DNA from: Chara braunii
Taxonomy: Eukaryota; Streptophyta; Charophyceae; Charales; Characeae
Assembly: GCA_003427395.1 (NCBI GenBank)
Contig: BFEA01000154.1
Span: 2,758,833 to 2,800,360 of the forward strand
Length of the DNA stretch: 41,528 bases
Reading direction: 5' to 3'
How positions within the stretch are numbered: the first letter of the stretch is position 1; every line of letters starts with the position of its first letter. The position numbers and the translations under genes are program-made. Of the stretch, positions 9,311 through 19,268 are shown in pieces. Under the pieces are notes generated by a model. It made no database searches. It worked only from the letters and a program-made list of their open reading frames with translations, and was not told where the DNA came from.

Positions 9311-11139
9311 TTCGGCTGCGCGATTAGTCAGCTCTCATAATCAGCGGTTGGAAGCTCGGGGTTGCACGATCAGAGAGGGTCGGCACACGAGCGCAGTAAG
9401 AGGTGAGTAGAGCAGGAGTCGGGCGACCCGACGAGCTGGTGCCAAACGCGAGGGGTTGACGCGGGCCACGACGGACTGTGGGCGCGGGCGAACCTGACGG
9501 GTGCGGGAGGACTAAGCGGCGTGACGGCTTCGTGGGTTGGTGCTCGACGACGGACTGTCCGCATCGGAGAGAGAGAGAGAGGAAGAGGGAGCTGAGGTCG
9601 ATGAAAGCGGTTTCGCTGTTTCTTTTATCTTTTCTCCCTCCTATCTTGTGTACATAAATTTTGATTTCGGCTCCGAGTGATTTGCTCGTTCTCCGTTTTT
9701 CGGAATCTGGACTTGGGTTTTCGCTCACACTTGTCTTCGCGATTTCCCTCTCAGATGCACTGTGGGTATATGCTGTCGAATGAATGGATGTATGGATGCC
9801 ATGTTTGGTTGCTTGTCTTTCTACCGGATCCATGCCTTTGCCTTTGTTTATTGTCTTTGATGCACTCATAAGTAGGAATTTTGTACAATCGGTAGTTCCG
9901 TTCTCATCTTTGCTCATCTTTTGATTGGACGGCCGTGCCCGTTGCATATTGCATACTTGACATTACAGAATGATTAGACAGTCGGATGTCTGGTCCCGCG
10001 GAACGCCGCGTGAGGATGCGTGTAAACGAGACTTGATTTGCGCATTTATACGTGCCCCCGTGTGTCGATTCGCCAATATAGGTGGCAAAAATGTTGTTTG
10101 ACTGGATACGGCCATCCAGGGCCTGCGACGGAGCGATCATCCCGGGAGAACAGGTGTGAGCGCGACTTGGCTCGCACCAGCCTGCACGTGCTCACATGCG
10201 GTGATCGCACTCGCCAAGGACCCGCCCTTAGGCAACTCACAACTCCGCGATGACACAATGACACGATCCTGGAATTCCGACTCATCATAGGACCCGGATT
10301 ACTTCACCCCTTGGGTAAACGAACTCCTCCGACAGAGATACCCTTGCCTAACCGAGAACCGACTGTGTCCTCGGGAATTTCACAGCGCCACCACTAGCGA
10401 CCCCCGGTGCTCTGATTTCCCCTCTCCGGACCATACCTACTACTTCATCCACCCCGGATTTGTCGTTATCACCACCAGTTTCCCTCCCTTTCGCCTCCTC
10501 TTTTCGTATCACCAACTCAGCGTCGTCCCGTGGCCGGTCATAGCCCAATACTGGCCCAGTATGCCCTGCGGAAACTGCTGACGACGCGGCGATCAGAGGA
10601 CCTCGGAATCCCGGAGGCCCAACCCAAACGCGCGACGACCGGCGCCACGTGGCAACTCTCGACGGCCCGACTCATCGGAGCCCCACCTATCCNNNNNNNN
10701 NNNNNNNNNNNNNNNNNNNNNNNNNNNNNNNNNNNNNNNNNNNNNNNNNNNNNNNNNNNNNNNNNNNNNNNNNNNNNNNNNNNNNNNNNNNNNNNNNNNN
10801 NNNNNNNNNNNNNNNNNNNNNNNNNNNNNNNNNNNNNNNNNNNNNNNNNNNNNNNNNNNNNNNNNNNNNNNNNNNNNNNNNNNNNNNNNNNNNNNNNNNN
10901 NNNNNNNNNNNNNNNNNNNNNNNNNNNNNNNNNNNNNNNNNNNNNNNNNNNNNNNNNNNNNNNNNNNNNNNNNNNNNNNNNNNNNNNNNNNNNNNNNCGA
11001 AAAACCCTCCCACAGAAGATCTCAGTTCTGACCTGGGACTCCACCCCCACTTTCCCCAAAAATCCTTGGCACACCCCTTTTCGCACTTCCAGGCCCACAT
11101 CCTACTCCGATCAGGAAGTCGCGCTGGGCGTGAGGTTGG
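9311..11139 (+). repeat. 3' LTR, R-U5 part, interrupted by a gap
   Basis: Only 10998-11139 can be matched to the 5' LTR. The segment 9311-10692 is assigned to the LTR by inference: it lies between the TATA box and the proven LTR end, has no coding, and contains a GA-rich run (9565-9588) and polyadenylation-like ACATAAA (9652). The sequence after 11139 no longer resembles the 5' side. Confidence 0.5.
10693..10997. other. Assembly gap (305 N)
   Basis: Run of N within the 3' LTR. The base after it is the same LTR base with which the window begins. Confidence 1.
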
Positions 11140-11187
11140 GCATCACAACTCAACTGCCACACAAATTCTTTTCTAGCCTATCCGGTT

Positions 11188-11226
11188 GCTAGTGGGACCA
11201 TGCCCCAGGAGCGAGATCCCACTAGC
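11188..11226. repeat. Short perfect inverted repeat
   Basis: GCTAGTGGGA at 11188-11197 and its exact complement TCCCACTAGC at 11217-11226, with a 19-nt loop. It lies just outside the retrotransposon end. Confidence 0.7.
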
Positions 11227-11339
11227 CATCTATGTGGATTAGTGTGATGGGTGTGGGACGGGTGGGGGACAGGTGGGTGGCAGCGTGAAATAATGAAAAT
11301 AACCGCAAAAAAACATTTCATGACCAAACAAATGAAAAC

Positions 11340-11690
11340 AAACCTGCTAAAAAAGAAAAGAAACTGCTCTTCTCACGGATGGTGTCTGCTCCAGGCCCGG
11401 TGTCAGATGTCAGGGTATGATTCACTGACCATGGCTGTGGCAGTCAAGACGACTGCATGTGAGTGGGCACATGGACCATATTCATTGACAAAAGTCTGAG
11501 GCTGCCTTGAAATAGGCCGCGGCCACAGTTCACGCTGACGCTGTTCGGTTGTTCTGACAGAAATTCTATTTGGCAAAGGAGGGCAAGAGTAACCCCATAC
11601 ACCATTTGCTGTAGGTGAGGGGATCGAACCCTCCAAAACACCTGCCAAACCACAATCAATTTCCGAGGATGAAGCCATTGGTCTTTGCCT
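11340..11690 (-). mobile_element. tRNA-derived SINE candidate
   Basis: On the minus strand, 11633-11617 forms a perfect tRNA T-arm: stem GAGGG/CCCTC with loop TTCGATC, containing the pol III B box GGTTCGATCCC. A clear A box is not seen. A T-rich run lies at the far end (about 11372-11350, minus strand). Ends are approximate. Confidence 0.45.
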
Positions 11691-11905
11691 TCGCCATGAA
11701 TGAAACGTGCGTGATTTCATGAACCAAATAAATTGGTCTCGATTTCAAGCACGTTTGGGACCGCCACAGGACCTCCACAGCAAAAACAAAAGAAAAACCT
11801 ACAAATGGGAGCGCAAACAAAAACATCCTTTTCCCGGGCTTAATTCACAAAAACAGGCTGCCGCTGATTTCCTGCCAAATCCACAATGCCCGACAGTCAC
11901 AAACC

Positions 11906-12064
11906 TTAAACCACCAGTACTTCCTAAAGTCGCGTAGCGTTAACGCTACGTGATTTTAGGAAACGTACGGGCCACTACAGGAGCGCCCAAATTCATCCAA
12001 CTAGAAACGGTTCTACTCTATTTTTTTCCGCGGCCGATAGCTGGGCCAAGTACTGGTGGTTTAA
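11906..12064. mobile_element. TTAA-flanked inverted-repeat element (159 bp)
   Basis: Begins TTAAACCACCAGTACTT and ends with its exact complement. TTAA at both outer edges could be the target duplication of a TTAA-specific (piggyBac-type) transposon. No coding. A 42-bp palindrome follows the left terminal repeat at once. The right end shares 28 nt with the larger element at 14776-15488. Confidence 0.65.
11921..11962. repeat. 42-bp near-perfect palindrome
   Basis: Centred on GTTAAC at 11939-11944; both arms begin TTCCTAAA and differ at only two mirrored positions. It could form a cruciform next to the terminal repeat of the TTAA element. Confidence 0.85.
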
Positions 12065-12528
12065 ACACTAATCCACATACATCGGTTGTGGGATCTCGCT
12101 CCAGCTTTGGTTGGTGTTCCCCCGTACTGTACATAGATAAATGAGATTATATATTAAAAAATGGACCATTTCTCGATTTATGCGTGTCATCCATGAGATA
12201 GATGCGGAGTAATATACATAGATATAGATATATAGAGAGAAAAATATGATTATATTAAAAAAAAATAAAAAAAAATCATGTATACAGGTGATGTACTGTG
12301 CACCCCCACAGCAGGCACTCGTCGTTTTTTGTATTTTGGGGATTCGTTTCCACCTTCCTCCCGCGGGTTCACTGATTCCACCCTCGCCCTCAAACCCCTT
12401 GTCAGACAGTAACCCTTTGTTTTTTTTTGTTTTTTTTTTGGTAGACTGGACCAATGCAATCCAGCGTGAATGATTGTGACAACTGGCGTGAAACTGGGAA
12501 CAGGTGGCCAATAAGGAAGACGCAGCTG

Positions 12529-12556
12529 CCCACGAATAGATTGGAGCATTTGCTTT

Positions 12557-12593
<37 letters not shown>

Positions 12594-12611
12594 TTTTTTT
12601 TAGAAAAAGAN

Positions 12612-12651
<40 letters not shown>

Positions 12652-12677
12652 GAACAAAGCTCCAATCTATTCGTGGG
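12529..12677. repeat. Fold-back: inverted arms around poly(A)/poly(T)
   Basis: Arm 12529-12547 (CCCACGAATAGATTGGAGC) is the exact complement of 12659-12677. Between them are a poly(A) run (12558-12591) and poly(T) runs (12592-12601, 12615-12650) with an undetermined base at 12611. Two tail-to-tail SINE-like copies would give this arrangement, as would a hairpin sequencing or assembly artefact. Confidence 0.7.
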
Positions 12678-12712
12678 GAGCAACACGTGGTGGGAACCGG
12701 GCCCAGCGTCGG
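12659..12712. repeat. Short interspersed repeat family, copy 1
   Basis: Shares ATCTATT-GTGGGGAGCA followed by a CACxTGxTGG block with copies at 12831-12872 and, inverted, 13262-13316. Three copies within 700 bp show a local repeat family; the class is unknown. Confidence 0.6.
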
Positions 12713-12830
12713 ACTGCTCACCGACAACGGTTGACTCCTTCTCTTTTCTTTTCTTTTCTTTTCTTTTTGAACTTCCCGAGCCAGTGGTAGGGGTGCTGAT
12801 AGGAGCACACACCACTATCACTGTCGGGGA

Positions 12831-12872
12831 GGCTCCATCTATTGGTGGGGAGCAGCACCTGCTGGAAAGTGG
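12831..12872. repeat. Short interspersed repeat family, copy 2
   Basis: Contains CTCCATCTATTGGTGGGGAG and then the CACCTGCTGGA block, the same order as in copy 1. Confidence 0.6.
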
Positions 12873-12946
12873 GTCCCTGAACATCATAGTTGCTTATTCT
12901 TCTACTTCACCGAAAAAAGGGCCCCGGGCAGCCAAATAGATAAGGC

Positions 12947-12980
<34 letters not shown>

Positions 12981-13261
12981 ACGAACATTGCAGTTACTCT
13001 CTGTTAAAATAACAGTACACCATACACAGGCCCGCGGGTGTCAGCGTGGAACCCGCACCACTTCCGAGCCCGCAAAATTATTTTTTGGTACTTGCTCTTA
13101 TCATCACCCCTTCAGGAGTCAGCAAAAAAAAAAAAAAAAGAAGTACTAGAAATGCAGGGAATGGATTTGGCGTCCAAAATTTTGGGTGAAGAGGTACATC
13201 TCACAGTCACGTCTCTTATGATTCTTACATTACGTCATATTGGATTATTTTCATGTCCCAA

Positions 13262-13316
13262 TGGGACGCTGGACCCGGTCTCCAGCAGGTGTTGCTCCCC
13301 ACCAATAGATGGAGTG
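13262..13316. repeat. Short interspersed repeat family, copy 3 (inverted)
   Basis: Complement of the same motif, extending to GCTGGACCCGG, which matches the longer side of copy 1. Copies 2 and 3 face each other and could bound a larger element (12831-13316). Confidence 0.6.
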
Positions 13317-13638
13317 GCCGCTCAAAGGTTCACTAGAGGGGGCTGCTCTTACCACTCCTCCTGGTAGACTTTTGCGGCCTACCGAACCAACACCCACCCT
13401 GCGCACCGAGGCTGGAGCCGGCAGGAAACAGTAAAGGCAAATTTGTGGTTGGCACTAGTACCACCCTCTCTGCTGGACCTGCTGCCAGCAGCTGGAATGA
13501 AAGGTGGCTCCCGTTTTCTCTTTTTCACTTGTATGGCACTTAAGTTGCCAGCTTATCGGGTACACTCTCTGACTACTGGGGCATGTAGAAGATTGCATGA
13601 GCCTGGCGTCCGAAGTTCACGTACTTCCGCTTCCACTA

Positions 13639-13743
13639 CCTTCTTCCCCCGAATACAACGTACGGTCATTATAGTTGTATTTGGGCCATCTATCAGTCTA
13701 AATAGAGCTATAATGACCGTGCGGTGTATTCAGGGGAAGAAGG
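13639..13743. mobile_element. MITE with TA target duplication (about 105 bp)
   Basis: Terminal inverted repeats of about 45 bp start CCTTCTTCCCC and include ACGGTCATTATAG; the loop is about 18 nt. TA lies on both outer sides (13637-13638 and 13744-13745), as for Tc1/mariner-derived MITEs. The outer C/G also pair, so the end could be one to three bases further out. Confidence 0.7.
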
Positions 13744-13824
13744 TAGCTGGTGCTTGTCACTGCCATTGGTCCAAGTTGCCCTCTATACTGGTAGAGTGAT
13801 GGTCCTGAGTGCTGGGCAGACTAA

Positions 13825-13921
13825 GGGCCAGATCCCACCAGCCCCTATTGTTCATTTCTGACCGTTGATCTTCGTAATCAAGGGTGAAAAATGAATAATC
13901 CAGGGTAGTGGGATCTGACCC
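13825..13921. mobile_element. Tourist-like MITE (PIF/Harbinger type), 97 bp
   Basis: Terminal repeats start GGGYCAGATCCCAC and pair over about 45 bp. The element is flanked by TAA on both sides (13822-13824, 13922-13924). A 3-bp TAA/TWA duplication with G-rich termini is the hallmark of PIF/Harbinger and its Tourist MITEs. No coding. Confidence 0.8.
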
Positions 13922-14248
13922 TAAGGGCCTGGCTGCTCTACTCTCCAAATGTGCAAATTGAGAATGAATCTTCCGCTAGAACATGGAAAGATGCACCGCC
14001 GTATTTTTTGTCTGTTGTGCATGTAGAGAGTAGCGCAGAGAGACCCTAAGGTAGGATAGTAGGGATAGGGGGTGCACTAGAAGTATTGACCTGAGGATGG
14101 GTTGGGAGGTGGTGCCACCATGTCAGGACAACCCGTGCCAGCCATCAGGGTGAGTCTGGTCCTTGACCTCTGTAACACCCTGGTCTTTCAAAAAAAAAAA
14201 AAGAAGAAGAAAAAAAAAAAGGCACACAAGTTGCATTCAGGAGGTCCT

Positions 14249-14260
14249 GGGTTCAATCCC
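14249..14260 (+). promoter_or_regulatory. pol III B-box-like motif (SINE candidate)
   Basis: GGGTTCAATCCC fits the tRNA T-loop/B box. It follows an A-rich run (14190-14220), so it may start a tRNA-derived SINE, but an A box and tRNA fold are not evident. Confidence 0.4.
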
Positions 14261-14630
14261 CGCTGCCCTGACATATGAGCCTCCGCATGCTTGGCATCCT
14301 ACCATCTAGAGATGGCCCCCTGTCCCCCCTGGCCTTCTCTAGAAGGTCCTTGACCACCCTTATTGGGTGCTATGCAACAACTATATAGGCTATGAGACAC
14401 CGCTAACGTATGCTGCAGGCGGGGGGGACGGAGGGGGAGGTGCAGCAACTGGCCACAGTGCTCAGCACGAGCACCCGGCCAGCAATGCCTGGCGGGATGG
14501 TACAACTCTGCTCTCGCACCAACAGTATGGTGCAAACCTACCCTGTGGTGTGGGTTGGTGTGTGTTCCCTCATAGTGTACATGGAGTAGTAAGGAGAGAG
14601 ATGAGGAAAATAGAGAAGCATATAGCTTAG

Positions 14631-14647
14631 TTAAACCACCAGTACTT
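14631..14647 (+). repeat. Extra copy of the TTAA-element terminal motif
   Basis: TTAAACCACCAGTACTT, identical to the left ends at 11906 and 14776, 145 bp before the latter in the same orientation. No partner in inverted orientation belongs to it alone, so it is a truncated or nested element end. Confidence 0.7.
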
Positions 14648-14775
14648 CCGAGGCACTTTTCTCCGACCCTGGAAATGCCCTGCGCGCCAAAACAGAATGA
14701 ACCAGCGCTGCCTCCTTTTGGCTGGCTCCTCTAGCCATTTTGCTTCGGAGCCTGAGCCACGAAAGTTGCGGTGTA

Positions 14776-15488
14776 TTAAACCACCAGTACTTGGCCCAGC
14801 TATCAAGTCCGAGCCTTCAAAGACCGGTATGTCGAGCCTGCCAAGCCTGGCAGTACCAGTAGCTGGACGGGCCGAGGCTGGGGGGACTAGTCGGAAAACA
14901 AAAACAGCAAAATAAAGAAAAGAAAAAAACAACAACGCTGTGGATGTGAATGCAATTGGATACATTTTCCGGAGTGCTAATGTGAGCACGTCGCAGTTTG
15001 GGTGTATCAACCCCGTGGCGTTTCTGTCAGAATTCAAAAGTAAAATAAGGAAAAAAAAAACAAAGAAATGAATCTCAAAGAAGGAAAAAAAAAACGAAAC
15101 ATGAATTTGGCCCTGAAATTAGTTAGATACATTTGTCTGTGTGCAAGTGTGAGTATGCCCTCAAGGAGGGCTGTTCAGTAGATCACGGGATATGCCCTGC
15201 CTAGCTGGCAGGGGAATCTAAGAAAAATGAAAAACAAAAACAAAAGCAGAAAAAATAGACATCCAGAATCTACCTGAAATACTAGTTAGAAGCATTCCAC
15301 CAAGAACAGACGTGACCACGACCCTCGCCCAACTTAGGAAGTAGTTCTTTTTTTTTTTTGTTTTGTTCTTTCTTTTCTACGTCCCAATTCTCACCGACCG
15401 ACCGTTCATGTGGACGACCCCCCTCAAATGCGGCGCGTCAACGGGACACGCCCGCGGCCCATAGCTGGGCCAAGTACTGGTGGTTTAA
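14776..15488. mobile_element. TTAA-flanked element with perfect 28-bp terminal inverted repeats
   Basis: 14776-14803 and 15461-15488 are exact inverted copies over 28 nt, from TTAAACCACCAG to GGCCCAGCTAT. TTAA at both edges suggests TTAA-specific insertion. The inside is non-coding and A-rich, with three degenerate units near 14950, 15115 and 15276. It is a non-autonomous DNA transposon; the piggyBac link is inference from TTAA only. Confidence 0.75.
14950..15320 (+). repeat. Three degenerate units of about 160 bp with A-rich tails
   Basis: Each unit starts with a GATACATTT-like core preceded by AATT or TTAG and followed by a GTGAG/GTGAC motif, then an A-rich run. Starts near 14953, 15117 and 15276. 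The third is the most diverged. Confidence 0.5.
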
Positions 15489-15649
15489 CGTGAAGCGCCC
15501 GTTGTCGGAACAAGCACCCTTATAAGGGTGTTTGTCCATCTAATTGCGGATTTCACCACGCATCTGCCTCCGCGGTGGGAAGACGACCAAGTCGAAAGCA
15601 TACAGTGCGCGTGCCTTGGACCGACGCGCAATAATGCAGAGGAAGCATG

Positions 15650-15915
15650 AAATTATTAAAAGCCCTTCGACCGTGAAGGTCGAGGGTTCGGTTGAGTAAA
15701 AGAAGTCGCATGGAATGAGCTGGCAACAGGCAAGTGAGTCTAAGGGTAAGTATGCCGATGTGCGAAGAGACCGACGGGTGGTTAAAAATTAATAGAAGCC
15801 CTGACCGCATGGCCGAGGCAGTTAGAACATGTGGTTGAGGAGCCAGACGAGCCTTCAGCATGATGTTAAATGAAATTAAGAATTTAGTAGAAACCCCTCG
15901 ACCATGGAGGCCGAG
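15650..15915 (+). repeat. Three hairpin-bearing repeats
   Basis: Related blocks near 15650, 15790 and 15887: an AT-rich lead, then AGAAGCCCTTCGACC-like sequence followed by its complement (for example CCCTTCGACC/AGGTCGAGGG, and CCCCTCG/CGAGGGG). Similar CCTCGACCATTGAGG motifs recur near 17063. Confidence 0.5.
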
Positions 15916-16024
15916 GGGTCAGTTGACTCAGTTGAGATTAGCTGTCATGATGTTGGGCAAGCCGACAACAGGTGCACATTGACACAATAATTGAAATTTG
16001 TTCCATCAAAAGGACCTAACCCAG

Positions 16025-16136
16025 TGATCGGCGGGACTTGATCCCTGAATATGTAGCATGCCAGTGTTAGATAAGGACATGAAACAACTCGATTAGCTAT
16101 GACTTATGCTAACCAAATTGGTTCATATCCTTATGT
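16025..16136 (-). mobile_element. tRNA-like SINE candidate
   Basis: On the minus strand, GGGATCAAGTCCC (16045-16033) is one base off the B box and closes as a short T-arm. GGTTAGCATAAG upstream (near 16124-16113) could be a degenerate A box. A 13-bp inverted repeat (ATAAGGACATGAA / TTCATATCCTTAT, one mismatch) spans 16072-16136. Weak but consistent. Confidence 0.3.
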
Positions 16137-16525
16137 AACATGCGTACAAGAGGAGCATACCACACAAAAGTACAGTTGCAGGGTCATTCATGAGGGACTA
16201 GGCAATGGGGCAGAGGTCCGACGCACTCATTAAAGTGGATTACGGATTTAGAACTTGTGATCATTGCAATGGAGTTCGCTGTAAGTTAGTTTGAATTTAG
16301 AGTCTGGCTTTTGAGGGTATTTTGTAGTGTTTTCTTATTCCTTAAGAATTTCAATTAAAAAAAAATCCAAAAAATTACGAAAAAAAACGTTATACAAAAT
16401 TGCAATACAAACAACTTTTGTCTGAAGGTCTTGGAAAAATCGAACGAAATTTGAGAAAAAAAATAAAAACTTGAATGATGTCTGGTATTACAAGCTCGTG
16501 CAAAGTTGTACCCTAAAACTCGTTG

Positions 16526-16545
16526 TACAACGTACGTACGTTGTA
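16526..16545. repeat. Perfect 20-bp palindrome
   Basis: TACAACGTACGTACGTTGTA is its own reverse complement. Two further imperfect palindromes with GTTGTATTCG follow within 60 bp. Confidence 0.9.
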
Positions 16546-16600
16546 TTCGAATGCAACAATACCCCGTACATTGTATTCGCATACAACGTACATACGTGTT

Positions 16601-19268
16601 TTTCGGGTTTAGACAGCAGTGAGCGCAGTGGCAGAGTGAGAGGGAGTCGCATTGTCATCGACCACGTACATTCATTGAAGACGTGGTCATAAAAGTTTAT
16701 GGTTCCACGTACGCTATATTGATGAATCTAACAAGTCGTTTCCCTAAATTGGAGGCATTCGGACAACCTCCTCAATATGCATCGAGGGGGGAATAAATTA
16801 TTGTAATTTTTAACCTAAAAAATCAAACGTTCAATAAGCATAACTAATTTGCTCGCGACTGTAATATCCAGACTCCTGTACTTTTCACCATCATTTTGTT
16901 TTGCATTCTTATTTTGTTGATTTTATTTTGTTTTATTTTACTATTTTATCTGGTCATTGTTGGAGCCGATACCCTATTTGCTCATATTTTCACATAACGC
17001 ACAAGGTCAAACCTTAATACTAAGAAGCACCACTAAGGCTATAACCTTATTCGTGAATCCCACCTCGACCATTGAGGCAAACGAGTACGGGATATAAATT
17101 TTGATAGGTTTGCACGTGCAACATCTAGATGCATGTTGCAGTGACCAAAATTAAATGTAATACTTCCCCGCCAACCATAAAAGTTTAAGGGTGGATTAAA
17201 ATAGATTACTTGGGTCATCAAGGACGATGGTGCACACGTAAATTTAGGGGTTGGTATGCCGACAGGCCTAAAGCTTGACGACCTGGTTGAATTAGTGTAA
17301 ACACTGTCGTATGACTAGGGCATTGAAAAATGTATGATGGCTCGGTCGGACAAAAAATTGTTGTACATACCTTGTTCTTGTTCAGGTTTGACTATAGCGA
17401 GGCTCAAATCTCAACCCCCGATATTAGTAGAATTGAGGACCTTACCCTTTAGATATGACATGAGTTTAGAACTCGTGCTCTTCTACTAGTATTACTATAG
17501 GGACATCCAATAGAAGGTCACGACCTTGTGAACCTTACAGTGAATTTTTATTTTTTGAATGGACACTATACGCTCTACATTGTCCAATAGAGAGCTGATA
17601 AATGCCTTTGAGTCAAACGGACCTCTGCGTAGTCGTGTGTTAGGCCGAAGTTTATTTCGACACATCGTTCAACCACTATGATGCTAATCTTACGACATGT
17701 GCGATGATGACCAACTAAAGGGTAGTTTTTAATATCATTGGGGCGCAACCCCCAGTGCTGGTTGTGGACCAGTGCAACCTGGCAGCGGACCCACGTCTCA
17801 CCAAAGGGTAAGGCTTAAGGGGTGCGGTCCGCCTAAGAGAGTCTTACTCCCACGGGATGTCGGAGGCAGTCTTATCAGGAAAAGTTAAAGTTGTCTATCA
17901 TTGCCAGACCAACGAGGGCACCATCGCTAAAATAACAACGCTGCGTAGATCTGGCTCGATCAACCAAATTATGGTGGCCCAAGATGAAGACCTGACCCTC
18001 ATGTACTATAACTCAGGGGAGACATGTGATTAAAGTTTATATTATTGTGGATATTTTGTGCAAAAGGTGAGAGTATCTTATAAAATTATCGGTTAGGGCC
18101 CTCGTCCTAAGTTATGACCCCGTACGTGAAACGGTGACTAAACAGGACACCCAACGATGAGCCGACAATTCTCTAGGACAAAGAAAAAAGACTATCGAGA
18201 GTCTTATAACCGCACAAACTCTATGTTGCCGTACGTGTCAAGTATGTTGGTGTCCGATATCAGGACAATGAAGACCCAAATTAAACTCCTGATAACAAAT
18301 AGTCGTGACAAGTATTGATCGATAAAACCCTCAAAACAGAGTCAGTTGGTCGATCGGATTGGATCTCATCTCGTCAGCATTTTAGATATGATTGAATTGG
18401 TAACGTTTGATAATTCGGAGCGACGGGGACGTCGCCTAATGTGGTCTGGTAAGTTGTCAGTTCAAAAACCCTTACAAGGCTATTCACCCTTTTTTTTCCA
18501 AAGTATCAGAAAAAGTTGGGACCACTTTTCTTTTTGTGACCGACTGTGCGTTTGAGGGAAAAGTAGGGAGTGCGTGAGCGTGTAGTTTTGAGGCGCATGT
18601 GATTTTTTTTTTTTTTTTATGATTACGGAACTGGTACAATTGTCGTTATTTTATTTGCTTTGATTAAATCAGGTTAAGTGATGTTTCCTTGATTGGTACA
18701 TTGACAGTGGCGTGCGCATGCAGGTGGTAGTGACATGTGGAGAGTATGACGTTAATGGGTTGACAATCGGCACCACTTCTTGAAGAAGGTTACCTTTATT
18801 TCAGTTGAAGTGGTGTCAGGTTTGTGACACGTATAAAATATTGATTTTGGGAAACGGTAGTGAGACCTTGGTGCGATAGGTGGTGCGTAGTAAGGTGGCT
18901 ATGAGTGGCAGCGGGCGCCTCCGTGTGACATGCGTTGGCACTCGACGACCGCAGATTGGGCCGGTAGGCCAAGGTAGGGCCTCGGGGCGTTTCGGTGGGG
19001 CTACACAGTATGCTGAACCCGTTTATACGGACTTCCACAAATGCTAGTCCCAACCTTGGGCCTAACACTATTAGTTATGGTGTCGAACTCATGCAGCAAA
19101 TTCAAGGATCGAGGCCAACAGGCGGCGACAAGGGAGCGGTGGGGCGTTCTTGGAGGAAAAACGAGGGGTTGAGGGTCTGGCAGGGCTATCCCTCTCGTTT
19201 TTTTTGTCGGTGGTCCCGACCGTGGGTCCGATAGGTGGGACTGAGGAGGTGCCGAAGGTTCCTCCTCT
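16601..19268. other. No recognisable gene
   Basis: Both strands lack coherent coding. Open frames are short and compositionally random. Occasional hairpin motifs (17063-17077; AGTAGAA/TTCTACT near 17425-17495) are present. Confidence 0.6.

Larger units (their letters stand above)
1..11139 (+). mobile_element. Ty3/gypsy LTR retrotransposon, decayed, with accessory ORFs
   Basis: The first 131 nt match 10998-11128 with one difference, so the window opens inside the 5' LTR and the 3' LTR ends near 11139. Between them lie, in order, a primer binding site, gag with a CCHC knuckle, protease, reverse transcriptase, RNase H, PHD finger, integrase and three further ORFs. Protease-RT-RNase H before integrase is the Ty3/gypsy order. 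No chromodomain is visible; the integrase tail has a GPY/F-like module instead. About 18 in-frame stops and at least one frameshift make this copy non-autonomous. The 5' flank is outside the window, so a target-site duplication cannot be tested. Confidence 0.92.
11206..12108. repeat. Inverted repeat pair flanking small elements
   Basis: About 40 nt at 11206-11245 (GGAGCGAGATCCCAC, then ATGTGGATTAGTGT) recur in inverted orientation at 12067-12108. They enclose about 0.9 kb holding a SINE-like sequence and the TTAA element, so they may be termini of a larger element or two copies of one repeat. Confidence 0.6.

Noticed and set aside
9401-9754. Intron in the LTR (AGGTGAGT ... TTTCCCTCTCAG)
   Set aside because: Signals are good but nothing else supports splicing here; noted only under the TATA entry.
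10530-11192. Long open frames spanning 10530-11192 on both strands
   Set aside because: They run through 305 undetermined bases.
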